The translations under genes were made by a program, and so were the position numbers. From a virus, in the IMG/VR virus record IMGVR_UViG_3300020578_000008, positions 92,599 through 156,598 of that record: a stretch of DNA of 64,000 bases. One strand, 5' to 3'. How positions within the stretch are numbered: the stretch's first letter is position 1; the number at the start of each line of letters is the position of its first letter. A model generated the notes under the pieces. It did not search any database, was not told the origin of the DNA, and worked only from the letters and a program-made list of their open reading frames with translations. Shown here one piece after another: positions 1 through 15,000 of the stretch.

Positions 1-1
1 A

Positions 2-3000
2 TCTTTCAGAAGAAGGTTCCCAATCGGTCACAAAATGTTCGGGCAAAAAAGTGCCATTCTTAACATTAAAGAACATACTGGTGACGTTGCTAAATTAAAT
101 GCTTTAATTACAGCAGGAACTAATATTGTTGGGCAACAAACGTCGTGTTCAGCAACTTTAACGTCTATTATTTCTGCTACTCCTGCTCCTGATTATGTGT
201 GGGAAGCTGAGCAAGAATATTTAGTTGGGGATATTGTAAGAGTAAGCAATTCAATTTATAAAGTAACCACCTCAGGAAGTAGTGGAACTATTGCTTATAG
301 TGGTGTATTAGCTACACCAAAAAATGCTGTAAACGGATCATCTGCATATATCTATTTGGGTGATAGAAGAGAAGCATCTTTAAATATTACAGTAAATGAT
401 AATTCTCCATCACAGTCTTTTGCTGATGATGAAGTTATTTCATACGTAATAAATTCTGTTACTTATCTAGCTAACGTAGCATTATTTAAATCAACTAGAG
501 CAGAAGGTGAAGTTGTAAAATATGGCGAGACAGAATTAAGAGAATACATTGTAGAAGAAATTGATGCTAGTAAATGGTCTACTCACCCAACGCCAGGTGA
601 TAATGGTCAATTAACTCCTGGTAGTGGTGGTATAATTTTTAAATTTGCTGGTCTTCATGAATTTAAAGAATTCGATATTGTTTTTATATCAAAACCAAAT
701 AATGCCCCAGTTGCTTTAAATTCATTCTTTGGTTTTCAAAGAGTTGATCAAGTTTTATATGATGCTGACGGTTTTTCTAGAAGAATTGTCGTTAAGAAAC
801 AAATTCAACCAAGTTACACCTCAGTATATTTACCACCAATTGGACAGTGTAAAGCAAAAGCAAAAACAAAGTATGTCGAGATTTCGCTATTAAACTCTCC
901 ATATGGATTTACTGATTCTACATTTACATCATATAGATTTATAGATGCTGTAACATTTATTAGAAATAATAGAGATTTTATCGCTGAAGAAATTACTGGA
1001 GCAATTAGTTCTCGTTATCCAGATTTTGTCTATCCTGGTACAAATGCTAGTAGATTAAGATTTAAAGATGCTAGAAATTTAATCTACAAAAATTTAGATT
1101 TTATTGCCGATGAAGCTATTGGATGGTTGTGGAATGAATCAAACTTTGCTACTTGGGGAGCAGCAAACTTAGCATTAAAAAGTAAATGCCGTAGAGATGT
1201 CAAGATCTTTTTAAGAGGTCTGGCAAATGATTTATATGACGGATCAAATAAGAGTACAATTGTTGTAACCAGATCTTATTTTAATGCCATTACTGGAGTG
1301 CCAATTCCTAATGGTCTTGTTGGTGTTGAACCTCAATCTATTGCTGTTTTCACCAAAGCTGCTGAATATGCAAAATTAGCTGTTAACAATTCATTGCCTA
1401 TAACTCCAACTTATTCGCCGTTAAAAGCATATAGAGATCTTTCAATAACTCATGATCCAACAACATACTTAACTGTTGGGGAAAATAATTGTGCTAACGT
1501 TAAAACCGCTATTACTACTTTAACAACCATTTTAACTAGTGCTATTAGTGCTGGCAATTTGACTGGATTACCACCAGTTAGTTCTGACGATGGTGCTTCA
1601 GATGGAGAAAATCTTTGTAAGAGAGATCTTAAACATATTTTAAATGCTGTTATTGCCGATCTCCCATATGGTGGCAACGCTACTTCAATCGAAGCGGCAA
1701 AATCATATAGAAATAATTCTACTCAATCAGTTGAATATATTGATAACCAGCATAGACAATCTCGTTTTGCTTTCCAATTAGCAAGAGATTATGCTATTCT
1801 TGCCATGAGAAATTGGCAAACAAAAATTAGTCTGAAGTTTAAAAAAGATAGTGATATTGTTGAAGTTGTTTCAGCAGCAGGAACAATTGGTCTTGTTCCC
1901 AAAATGAGATTATATTCTTATAATAATCTAGAACAACAAGTAGAAACAGATTACTTCATTAAAGAAGTTGTATCTCCAACTCAAATAAGAATCTGGAAAT
2001 TTAATACAGGTCTTTCTGGAGCAGATCACACTTTTGCTGATGGTGAAATAACAGGCTTTAAAACAAGAAATATTAATTTAAAACTTAGTGAAGGTGAAAC
2101 ATCATTTACACCAATTTGGACAGATGATTTAGTTCCAAGAACTACCAACTATCCAGAATTTCCAGAATGTACTAACGTTGCTGTTACATTAACAAACTTA
2201 TTTACTTTAATTGATGATATTGTAGTAAACAATACGGATGATCGTTACTTTGACGCTACAAATCAGATAGAATTTAATAAAGATTTTATTGCTGAGGAAG
2301 TTAATGGTTGGTTAAAAGAGACATATGATGGATTTGCTTATCCATTACCAACTTTTACCAAAACAGTTATTGATACTTCAAACGCTGATGCTTATCCATC
2401 TTTTATTCAAATAACTAATACTGCAAAAGTAAAGGTAGGGCAATTAGTAACTAGCGGTGACGCTATTCAAGATAATACATACATTACTTCTATTGATGTA
2501 GAAAATAAAATTTTATATCTAAGTAAATCATTAGAAAGTGAGATGGATAGTGTTACTATTCATCCTGATGTATATCTTGATGAGTCGATGAGATATAAGG
2601 ACGCTTCTAACCTTATTCTCAAAAACAAAAACGAAATTACTGACAAAGCACTTGCTCAGATTGCTGTAGAATTTCCAGACTTCGTTTTCCCTGGAAATTC
2701 AGTTACTGACGAATTCAGTAGATTTGCTGATGGATACCGTTTAATTACTCAAAATATCAAAGAAATTGTTGATCGTTCTTCAGCAGAAGTTGCTGTACAA
2801 CATCCAGATTTTTATTTCCCTGCCGATGCTCAAACTACAAAGAGATCAAGATTTAAAGATGCTTATCGATTAATCCAATTAAACAAACAGGAAATTATTG
2901 ATACTGCTTATGCTACTATGGAAGCAAATGGTCTTCCATCCCCAGCTCCAACTGATCTAGAATCTAAGTGTAAGCGTGACATTGGTTTGTTAGTTGATTA

Positions 3001-6000
3001 CGTATCACTTGATGTATTTGTTGGTGGCAACACCTATGCCAGAAAGTTTGTTCTAACATATTTCAATGGCAACACATTTATTCCAGATGGTTTGGAAGGA
3101 GAAGTTCCTCAGTCAATAACAGCATTCAATGCTGCTAGAGATTTGATGAAGCAAGCTATTGCTAATCAATTAACAGTTAAAGATTTAACCATCACTCCTG
3201 GTGCTGCTACTTATGGTGGAGGTGGTGGAAACATTCCAAATGATAATGTTGGCGCTTGTGCTGATGTTCAATCTGCTATCACATCATTAGTTGCTGTTGT
3301 AACTGACGTACTAACATCATTAAACATCAATAATCTAGTAAAAGAAAATGATGGCAACAATAACCGTTACGAAGATTCGGCGGATTTAATTTATAATAAC
3401 AAGCAAGAAATTATTGATCGTGCTGCTGCTCAGATTGCTGTGGAGTATCCAGATTTCTATTATCCTGGCGATCCTCAAACTACATCTTCTTCAAGATTTA
3501 GAGATTCGTATCGTTTAATTCAGCAGAATAGGCAGCAAATTATTGACCGTGCTGCTGCTGAAATTGCTATACAATTCCCAGATTTCTATTATCCTGGAGA
3601 TGCTCAAACAACTCCTACATCTAGATTTAAAGATGCTTATCGTTTAATTCAATTAAATCGAGATGAAATTATAGCAAATGCTTATGCTGCTATTTTAATA
3701 TTCAATCCAGAATTTGTAAATCCAAATCCACAAAAATGCCAGAGAGATATTGGTATTTTCGTCGATGCTTTATCTTTGGATATTTCTAATGGTGGTGGTA
3801 ATACATATACTCGTAAATTTGTACTACAATATTTTAATAATGGTATTCCTATTTCCAATGGTCTTCTAGGAGAAGAAGCGGAATCAAATGTTGCTTTTAA
3901 TAAAGCAAGAGACGAGATGAATAGGGCTGTTGCTAACCAGTTAACAGTTAAAGATCTTACTATTACCGCAGATCCAACACCTGGATCTGGAACTGTATCG
4001 AATACAAATCCCGACTCCTGTGCTAACGTTCAAGCAGCTATTACTAGCTTAGCACTTATTGTCACAGATAGAATTACTGCTGGTAATATAATTGGTTTAC
4101 CATCTGAAACAACAGGAACGATTCCTGCTGGGGAAGCAAAGTGTAAGAGAGATTTAGCATACTTTGTTGATTCTGTATCTCTAGATTTAACTTTAAAATC
4201 AAACAAATATTCACGTAAATTTGTACTACAATATTTTAATAATGGTATTCCTATTTCCAATGGTCTTGTAGACGAAACAGCTCAATCTGTAGTTGCTTTT
4301 AACATGGCTCGTGACATGATGAAGAATGCGATTACTAACCAGTTGTTCGCTAAAGATCTTACAATTACTCCAGACCCAGCACCTGGATCTGGAGCTGTAT
4401 CAAATACAAATCCTAACTCCTGTACTAACGTAAGATCTACTATTGATACTTTATCTTCATTGATTACAGCAAGAATTACCGCAGGTAATTTAACTGGTCT
4501 TCCAGCAGAAGTAGAACCAGTTACACTCAAGGGAGAAACAAAGTGTAAGAGAGATATTGGGCAATTTGTTATTGCTATTGAAGCTGATTTACGTCAATTA
4601 ACCGATTTCAATACGAGAACATTCTTATCACGTTATTTCACTCCCGATGGTTCTTCTTGGATTAGTAATGGATTACAAAATGAGGAAGCACAATCTGTAG
4701 TTGCTTTTAACAAAGCAAGAGATGTAATTAATCAAGCGATCACCAATCAACTTTATTACAAAGACCTCACAATTACAGCAGATCCTGTAACAGGAAGCAA
4801 TGCCAATCCTTCTTCGTGTGCTGATGTTCAAACAGCAATTACAACTCTAACGACACTTGTAACAACCAGAATTACTGCTGGAAACTTAGGAACAACCAAA
4901 AGTTCTTTCCTTGCTGCTGCTACTTACGATGTTTTAGTTGGAGAAATTAAGTGTAAGCGTGATGTTAAGAAGTTTGTAGAAGCAGTTTCTTTAGATGTAT
5001 TTACTAAAGGTAACAAATATTCAAGAGAATTTGTAAATCAATATTTCACAAATGTTTCAAGTCCTCTTTCAAATGGATTAGTAAACGAAGAAACTCAATC
5101 TATCACAGCATTCAACATGGCTCGTGATATGATGAGGAAAGCAGTAACTAATCAATTAACAATTAAGGATTTAACTATTACTGCAGGACCAGCCCAATAT
5201 AACGGAAGTGGTGGCAATATCCCAAATCTGCCTTCAGGAACTGCTGCAGCATGTGTTGATGTTCAAGCAGGAATCGCATCGTTAAGTAAGATTATTACTG
5301 ATGTCATTACTGCTGGATCTTTAACTGGATTAGATGCTTTCCCAGAAACACAAGGAGTGTTTGGAATTGGTGAAACAAAATGTCGTAGAGACATTGGTAT
5401 CATTGTTGATGCTGTAGCAAAAGACGTTGCTGACGGTAGTAACTGGAGATCAGTAACTGCTGCTAGATCTTATTTCCAAGAAGGGCAACCAATTTCAAAT
5501 GGTCTGGTTGATGAAGAAGCAGCATCTATTTTTGCTTTTAATAAAGCAAGAGATCTCATGATTCTTGCCATAAGAAACCAATTGAACTATCGTGATTTAT
5601 CAATTACTGCTGATCCAGAAAGATTAACAAACTTTGATAAATTTGTCTGCTCTGATGTTGCTTCAGGAATTACTACTTTAGTTTCTATTATTACTACAAC
5701 TATTAATGATGGTGATTTAGATTCTTTATCTGGAATAACTGTAAATAGAGGAACATATTCATTTAACGAAATTAAGTGTAAGAGAGATATTAAGCTTCTT
5801 ATTGATGCTGTCATTAATGATATAACTTTAAATGATAGCAACGCAAATAGTATTAACTATGCCAATTTATACAAGGAGCAAAACGGTAACATCAAATTAA
5901 TCGATAATCAACTAATTCAATCTGTTGCCGCTTTCAGAAAAGCAAGAGATCTATGTATCCTTGCTATGAGAAATTGGATTGAATTCCCAGGAAAACAATA

Positions 6001-9000
6001 TTATCAGAAGGAGTATACAGATCTTGATTATGTAAGAGATGAGTTCTTAATTATTGATACTGAAACTCCTTATTGCCAGAATGTTGCCACTGCTATTACA
6101 AATAGATTTGATTTAATCATTAATATTTTAACTGGTGATGCTGAAAATTCAAATCTAGATACAGCTAATCAAATTGCTATTAATGAAAACTTTATTATTA
6201 ACGAAGCATTAGCATCAGGAGAAGTTTCTTTCCCTGGTGTTTCAATTCCAAACATTACTAAATGTAAGAGAGATTTAAGAATTATCCTTCGCTCCGTACA
6301 ACGTGATATAATTCTTGGTGGTACTGTTGGTATTGTTCGTTCAGCAGATTCTTATTTAACTGGAGCAACTTTAGATGTAGGTTTTGTTGGCGATCAATTA
6401 GGTAAGACTTTACACATTTACGATTATGCCAAGCATATGGCAATTGCTGCCACAAGAAATTGGAATTTTGAAATTAGAGACTGTACGACAGTAAGCGGAA
6501 ATAATGTAGTAACAGTTCCTAACACAAATGGCGTTGTTCTTGGAATGAGAGTATCTGCTAATGAGTTTAGATACACTGATCTTACCCCAGATTCATATGC
6601 TTATGTAATTGGAATTAATAGAGGAAGCAATACAATAACTTTAGGTAACTCTAAGTCATTGACAGCTGCTGCTTTCCCAGCAAATGCTTCAACAACAACA
6701 GCAAAACTATTCTTCTCATTTAGTGAAGTAGGTGCTCCATGGTTTGATGCTGCTAATAACATCACTGCTAATAAGACATTTATTAAGCAGGAAGCAGTTG
6801 GATACATTGAAAATATCTATCCATATCTAACCACACTTAATCCTTCAACTTCATTAGCTAATCTTGTTTCTCAGTATGATAATGCTACATGCCAAAGAGA
6901 TATTGGTTATGTATTAGATGCTCTCATTTTTGATTTAAGATATGGCGGCAACTCAGAAACTATTAAAGCTGCCGAATTATATAGAAATGCTTCTGGTCAC
7001 CTTGACTATATTGGTAATCAACTAGTTCAAAGTATAGAAACTTTTGAAAAGGTAAAAGATCTAGCAGTCCTTGCTATGAGAAATTGGAAGACTAGTGCTA
7101 CTACAACGTATACTAAACAATTTGCCACAGCAGATTATGTCGTAAACAATGATATATTACCAGATCCTGCTGGATATCCACAGTGTGCTTTCGTGGAAGC
7201 ATCAATAGAATCTTTATTCCAGCAGTTTGTTGACATCATCACAAATGATTCTGGAGGAACTAAAATTGATGCTGCTAGACTTATTGCTAGAAACTTTAAA
7301 TATATCGCTGAGGAAGCAGTAGGTGCTGCTAACGAGGAGTATCCTCTTGTAACAATTCCAAATGAAGCAAAATGTTTGAGAGACACTCAATTAATTATGA
7401 CCGCTTGGATTAAAGATTTAATTACTGGAGGCAACTCTGCTACAATTCAAGCAACTCAATCTTATTTAACAAATACTGGCGCTGTTACTTTTATTCAGGA
7501 TGAACTACAAAAGAGTAGATATGCTTATGAGTACGCTAAAAATCTAGTTAAATTAGCAGTTACAAATAATTTACCTGATCCAGGAGAATATACAGACGAA
7601 GATCCATTTACTGATTTATCTATTCTCCCAGATCCTCTTACTAATGACAATACAGATCCAACGTCATGTGCTTCAGTACAAAGCACCATAGAAACTTTAT
7701 GGAGTATTCTTGATAGTACTTTAGCTCAATCTGGAGCTCCATTACCAGCAGCTACTTATGGCACTCAATACAATCCTCGTAAATACTTCCCAGCAAACTT
7801 CCCTGGTATTTTTGCTGGTGATTATTTCCAAGGTTTACAAAGAGCGTCTACGGATGAATTCATTACAGAAGACACATCCTATCCAGAATGTGCCAATATT
7901 ATTACTACATTAATTAATCTATTTGCCATCTTAGATGCTGTGCTAAATGGTGGAGATTTACCAGAGGCTACTAATGATAACGTTGCTTTAGTTGTTAGAA
8001 ATCGAGGAACTCTTTACAACCCAACAATTGTACAAGGTTCTGGTACAATGATTGATGCTGGTAACAGACCAGTAATTCGTGGTAGAATGATTAATGCCAA
8101 TGACATTATTGAAACTTCTCCATATATTCAAAACTGTTCGATTATTTCATTCTTAGGTGGTGGTGGTTGTGAAGTTGATGGTTCTAAGATTAAACAAATT
8201 AACGTTCCTCGTCCAGGTTTGAAAGAAGATGGATCATCAAAGCTTGCCCCACAAGGTAAATCGATGGTTGCTAACGCCTTCACTATTATTTCACAGGGAG
8301 GCACTGGATACTTAGTTAAGAATGATGGTTACACTCAGTTGGTATCTGTATTCTGTATCTTCTGCCAAGATGGTATTCTTGCCGAATCTGGTGGATATGC
8401 TTCTGTTACCAACTCTGCTTCAAACTTTGGTACATATGCTCTACGTGCTACTGGATATAGAGAAGAACCATATGTATTTGATATTGCTACCATTAGCGAA
8501 ATTGGTGTTACGGGCGCTGGTAAAACAATATTCCGTGTAGATGGATTAGGAAGAAGACCACAAGAAAACTTTGTTGTTAAAATTGATGGATATGAAAATG
8601 TCGTATCAGACATTGAATTTTTTATAACTGTAGTATCTCAAACAACAGTTGGTGGAACTGGAGAAGTTAGTTCTAGAATTGAGTTAAATGATGCTCTTTT
8701 AATAAAAAATAAAGAATCTGGTCAGATAGTCAATCTCAACACTTCAGAATTAATTAATAAAACAATTAGATTATTCAGACCATCTATCATTAACTCTTCT
8801 GGTCATTCGTTTGAATATATTGGTTCTGGTATTAATTACTATGCTCTACCAGAAAATGGTGGACAGAAGATTGAAGATAACGAGCAAGTATCACAAAGTT
8901 ACGGTAGAGTATATGCTTCTGGTACTGATGAGGCAGGTGACTTCAAGGTAGGTCGTACCGTGAAGATGGAAAACAGAACTGGTAACATTTACTTTACTGG

Positions 9001-12000
9001 TCAAGTATCTATCTCGGAAATTGAATTCTTACGTATTCGTGGTGGTGATCTTGTTGTTACTGGATTTGATGCTTCGCCAACATTAGGTGGTGCTGCTGCT
9101 ACAAACCAAAAACTACCAACACAGAAAGCTGTTAGAGACTTTGTAACTAATAACCTAGGTCCATATTTTGGTAAACCATATTCAACAAATCCAGTTCCAA
9201 ATGCTCTTGTAGAACTAGGAAATGATGGTAAGATTAATCTAGATCAAATTCCACCTATCAGACCATTTAAAGTTTATACAGTAGAAAACACTTCCCAAAG
9301 ACTTGCTTTAGAAGGATTAAATTCTGGTGATATTGCTGTACAAGTTACAAGATTGAATGATACTATCAGTGCTTCTGATGTTGATGTAGCAAATAATAAA
9401 ATCTTTACTCCTAAAACTGGATTCTCTAGCGGTCAAATTCTTTCAATTGTATCAAGTCCAGTTAACCCAATTCAAACAACTGATGGTCCTATAGTTGCTG
9501 GAGAGTCTTATTATCTTATTGTTCTTCCAAATAATTTTGTTCAGTTAGCAGCATCTCCAGAAAATGTTATTGACGAAATTCCTATAACAATTACTGACGC
9601 TGGATCTGGCAATACAGAAGTTCAAATCGCTACTGGTACAGTTTCATATATTTTAAATAATGATGTAGATACTCAATTTTTAGCTTATCCTCCAAATATA
9701 TCCACAACATTTACAACTGGATCATTAGTTATTGGTTCGGCAACAGGTGCTATTGGTTCAGTAACTAGTACTTTATATGGTACTGTATTCTCAATTTCAG
9801 TTTCTGGCGGTGGTAATGTTTATTTAAATGAAACTCCATCTGTAGTTATCTCTGCTCCGAATCAAGGTGATGGTGTTCAAGCAACAGCAACTCCTGTTGT
9901 TGTTGGTAGTAGAATTTCGGCAGTTGAAATTACCAATAAAGGAAGTGGATATGATACCACACCAACTGTATCTATTTCTATAGGAGAAGTTGCTTGGTCA
10001 GCAAATCAAACATATCTTGTCGATGATTTAATTTTTGTTGGAACAAATCTTTATAAAGTAACAACAGAGGGAACTTCAGGAACATCTGCTTTCTCTGGTC
10101 AATCTGGCATTCCTCAACCAGCAGATGGTGGTACATGTTTCTATGTTTACGTCGGGGAAAGAGCTCAATTAACATCTTTTGTTGAAAGTAGAGTTTCTAT
10201 TAATATTGAAAATTCTGTTAAATTTACTGATGTTGACAATATTAATAGTCATAATGCTACTCCTGTCACAGTAAACATATCTAGAGTTGTTAATACATCA
10301 GGATCAAATGAATTTAACTGGGTTCCACTGACATCAGCTTCTATTGATGCTGCTTCTATTACTACTGGTACTATTTCTACTTCTAGATTAGCATTACCTA
10401 ATACTGGTTCAGCAAACTCGTTTACATTCTTAAGGGGCGATCAATCATTTAAACCAGTTGTACAAGGTGTTAAATTACCAGAATCTAAATTCTTAGTAAA
10501 AACTGTTCTATTCTCACCTGGAAGTGGTGATCCTTTAATCCCGCCAGTAAACTACATCACTATTCCATTAACGAGTTTAATACAAACTGGACAGAGAGTT
10601 ATTGGTAATGGTGTGTCAGCAGATACAATTGTTCTTGAAATATTAACTGTTGGTGGTAATACTAGAGTTGTATTAAGTTCTACGCTAATTAATGATGTCC
10701 CTGTTGGTACAGTATTTACCATTATAAGAACAGAAACTGCATTACAATTTGATTCTAACTTTACCAAAGGAGCATATGCTGCTGGCATCTTTATAGAAAG
10801 TCCAGGTAACTATTACACTTCAACTATTACCAATGGTAATATAGGAGAAAATACAATTAGCGTAGTTGACGTTACCAAAGCTGTTATTGGGCAAAAGGTA
10901 ACTGCTGAGGGAGTTGCTACCAATGCTATTATCACCAGCATTCAGCTTGATAGTGGAACTTCGGGAACAATTACTTTATCAGCAAATAATACTGCTAATA
11001 TAGTAAACAAAGAAGTTCAGTTTGGAGTTCCATTCTCAACTGGTACGTTCAATAACGTAGAACTATTCGGTTCAAATACAGGTTCTGGTGCTAAAGCAAC
11101 ATTTACTGTTCAAAATGGTTTAATTACTAATGCCCTTATAACTGATGGTGGTAATGGATATACAGAAGATTTTGATATCGATCCCATTCCAGGTGCTTTA
11201 GGATTAGGAACTGGCGCTAAACTTACTGTTCTTGCTTCAACTCAGCAAACATACTTCTCTAGCATCGAAATGGATGTCAAGAGAGTTACAAATCAAACAA
11301 CATCATTAGATCCTTTTGGTACAGTTGGTGTTGCTAGATTCCAGAAATCACAATATACATATGGTCCTGATGGAGCAGTTACTTTAAAAACTGGTCCAGA
11401 ATCAGGATTAGATTCTGACTTACTTGATGGTAAGCAAGGTGTATTCTATCTTGATGCTTCAAACTTAGAATCTGGCACTCTAAGACCAGATAGATTATCT
11501 GGTACATATTCAATTGATATTACTGGCAAATCTGGTACTACAACTAGAGTAGAAACTATAACAGATTCCATCAACGCTGTACCAGCTCCTTCTGCTTACG
11601 GATCAGGTTTAAGTTTGGCAGCAAGAATATCTTCTAATTTTAGATCTTCTCTAGTTGATAGAACCTTAGAAGATGAAGGAGAGCGTGTAACATTACTGAC
11701 TATTAGACCATCTGGTATTGGTACAGATGCTAGTAATGGTGGTTTAAAACAGTTAGCATTTACTGATGGTACTCTTAACGTTGGTACAGGTGGTGGTGGT
11801 GCTAGTTCTTCTACAACTCTTGATGATGTTGTTCCAAATATGTACATTCGTGGTACAGGAAACATTATCCCAACTGATCCAACAAACGCTTTCTCACCTT
11901 GGTATAAGGTATGGACTTCTGGTAATGATGGATTTGGATCTGGATTAGATGCTGATAAACTACAAGCAAAAGATGCCAAGTTCTATACAAATGCTCTAAA

Positions 12001-15000
12001 CCTTGATGGTGGCAGCATCAATGATTCCAGATTACAACCAATAATGTCTTCTAAGAAATTCTTAGAATCATTAACTACTGTTAGATATATTGACAAAGCA
12101 CACTATGAAATTTATTTCTCTGGAAGATTAAATAACGGAGATCTTAACTTCGTAATTGGCACCACTTACTCATTATACAATGATATTCTCCAAGTAGTTG
12201 GTCAAGCAACATTAAAGCTGATAGAGCAAAAATTCCCTGTAGAAGAGGTTAAAACAGAACTTAATTACGTAATTCTTACAATTCAATTAGATAGTGGTTC
12301 TATTGGTTCTGCTACAAAAATTGGATTTACTGGTTTTGAACAAACATGGAATTCACTAAGACTTTCGCCATTTGCCACCTATACTTCTTCTACATTACAA
12401 GATGATGGTACTGGAGCTAGATTAATCTTAGGAAGAAATGATGGTAACAATGTTGCCAACAACACTCCTTCTAGTGGTGCTATCATTGATTTCCATTCAA
12501 GCGGAGCATTCAATGAATATGATGTAAGATTCCAAGTCACTGGGGGTACTACTAATAGTGGTAATGGTGCTTTAAATATTACTGGTAATGGATTTACTTA
12601 TAACAGCAATACTGTCTGGCACTCTGGAAATGACACTGATATTTCAGGTCTGAATGCCAACTTCTTACAAGGTATTACAAAATCTCAGGTAATGAGATCT
12701 GATGAGAATACAGCAACGGCTGGATCATTAACCGTAACTGGAGTTACAACATTATCAAGTTTCGTAACTATTAATGACGCTGCTCAATTAGCAGATAACA
12801 CAATTATTGATCCTGATATTTATTCTAACAAAGTTATTGCTGGTAATTTAGCAGATGGTGGAGGATTCTCTGTTATTGGTATTGGCGGTAATGCTGGAGT
12901 AGGTAAATCTTGGGCAATAGGTCATAATGGAACTTCATTGTACTTTGGTATTGGCGATGGAAGTGCTGCTGATACATTAACAACATGGGCACAAGTAGAT
13001 GCCGACAGAACAATTAGATTCTTTGCTAAAAATAATAGCTCAATATTCTTCAGTTCTGGTACTAATGATTATAGAATTTGGAATGAAAATAATGATGGTT
13101 CTGGTTCTGGTTTAGATGCCGATCTCTTAGATGATAGAGATTGGAACTCTAGAGATAAATCAATTCTCAGAACTTCTGGATCTCATATTGCTGGTGGTTT
13201 ATACATTAATGATGGCACTAAATATCAAACTTCAAACTTTGGTTTCTTAATTAGGCATTCTGATGCCAATGGTGTAAGTGCTGGTGCTGGTGGTAGACTA
13301 GATTTTGTATTTGGAGACGATGCTTCTAAAGCAGCAGATCAAACTGTATCAACTCTTCGTACATTCTCATTTGATAAATCTGGTCAATTAATTCTTCCAG
13401 CGCCTACAGGTACTTCTCCATTATCTGTAACTTCTACGACTAAAGTAACAAATTTAAATGTTGATTTACTAGATGATCAGGATGGTAGTTATTATACAAA
13501 CGTCAACAATGCTAATGCTGGTACTTTAGCTGCTGTTAGAGGTGGTACAGGAATCAATGCTTATGCTATTGGTGATATGTTGTATGCTTCAGCAACAACC
13601 CCAACACTAGCAAAATTAAATATTGGTACTACCAACCAAATTCTTACAGTAAATTCTGACGCCACTGCTCCTAAATGGACCTCACCATCAGCGATTAATA
13701 TTGGATCAGCAACTAAAATTGCTGTTACATCAGATGCTGCTACATCAACTAATTTGGTGGTTGGATTCTTCTCATCTACAGAAACCCCAGCAGATATTAA
13801 ATATAGCTCAGACTCTTCACTTGGATTATTCTTTAATCCATCTGTAGGAAGATTAACAGCTAAAACATTCAATGGAGCTTTAAGTGGAAATGCTACAAGT
13901 GCTACTAACGTTTCTGCTGGTGGTGCTGCTGGATCTCTACTTTATCAATCAGGAACAAATACAACAACAGTTTTAGGAATTGGTACTTCTGGTCAGGTAT
14001 TGGTAGTAGGTGGGTCTTCGGCTCCTATTTGGACAGCACAAATTAACATTACTGCTGGTAATATTAATGGTGGAGTTCGAGGGCAAGTATTATATCAATC
14101 TGGCGTTGGAGCAACAGCAAAATTACCTGTAGGTGCTGCTGGATCTTTACTCCAGACTAATGGAACTAATCAAAATCCTTCATGGGTGGCACAAAATACA
14201 ATCACTGCTGGCAACATACATGCTGGTGTTGCTGGCGATCTCTTATATCAATCTGCTGCCTCAACAACTTCTAAGTTAACCATTGGATCTGCTGGTCAGG
14301 TATTGGTAGTAAATACCAATGCTACGGCTCCTTCTTGGACAGCACAAAGCAATATTACTGCTGGTAATATTGCTAGCGTTGATGGTGATACTGGATCTTT
14401 ACTATATCAATCTGCCGTAAATGTTACGTCCAAGTTCTCACAAGGAACAGCTGGTCAAGTATTAAGTTCACAAGGAACTGGAGCAGCTCCTCTTTGGATC
14501 AACCAATCTTCTATTACTGCTGGTAACATACATGCTGGTGTACGTGGCGATCTCTTATATCAATCTAACGTTGGAACAACTGTTAAATTAAATATTGGAT
14601 CTGCTGGTCAGGTATTGGTAGTAAATGCTGGTGCTACGGCTCCTTCTTGGGTAGCACAAAATACAATCACTGCTGGTAATGTGGATGGTGGAGCTATTGG
14701 TGAAGTTCTATATCAATCTGCTGCTGGAGCAACAGCTAAATTGCCAGTATCAAATTCTGGATTTATTTTATCAACTCAAGGAGCAAATAACCCACCTGCT
14801 TGGATTAATCCAAATACAATTACTGCTGGTAATATTAGTGGTGGTGCTGCTGGAGAAATTCTATATCAATCTGGTACTGGAGCAACAGCAAAACTTCCTG
14901 TGGCAGCAGCATCTGCTGGACAAGTTCTTGCTCTAAGTTCCTCCAAATTACCAGTTTATATTAATCAATCTTCAATTGTTGCTGGCAACATTACCAGCAT

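Larger units (their letters stand above)
1183..7560 (+). repeat. Protein repeat array: about 12 C-x-R-D modules in the giant fibre
   Basis: Modules of roughly 125-140 codons each begin with a Cys-(Lys/Arg/Gln/Leu)-Arg-Asp core. Cores lie near 1186, 1617, 2970, 3738, 4141, 4543, 4954, 5380, 5776, 6264, 6890 and 7374. Many continue through a shared pattern: YF, then (S/P)NGL, then a QS..AF..ARD helix, then (K/R)DL(T/S)IT. A second conserved cysteine follows, in motifs such as SCANV and ACADV. The recurring Cys may be structural. The pattern suggests tandem duplication of one fold forming a shaft. The function of the fold is unknown to me. Confidence 0.8.

Noticed and set aside
11596-11979. 127-codon open frame on the minus strand inside the fibre gene
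   Set aside because: It is antisense to a repeat-rich coding region with strong codon bias; no start signal and no recognisable domain.
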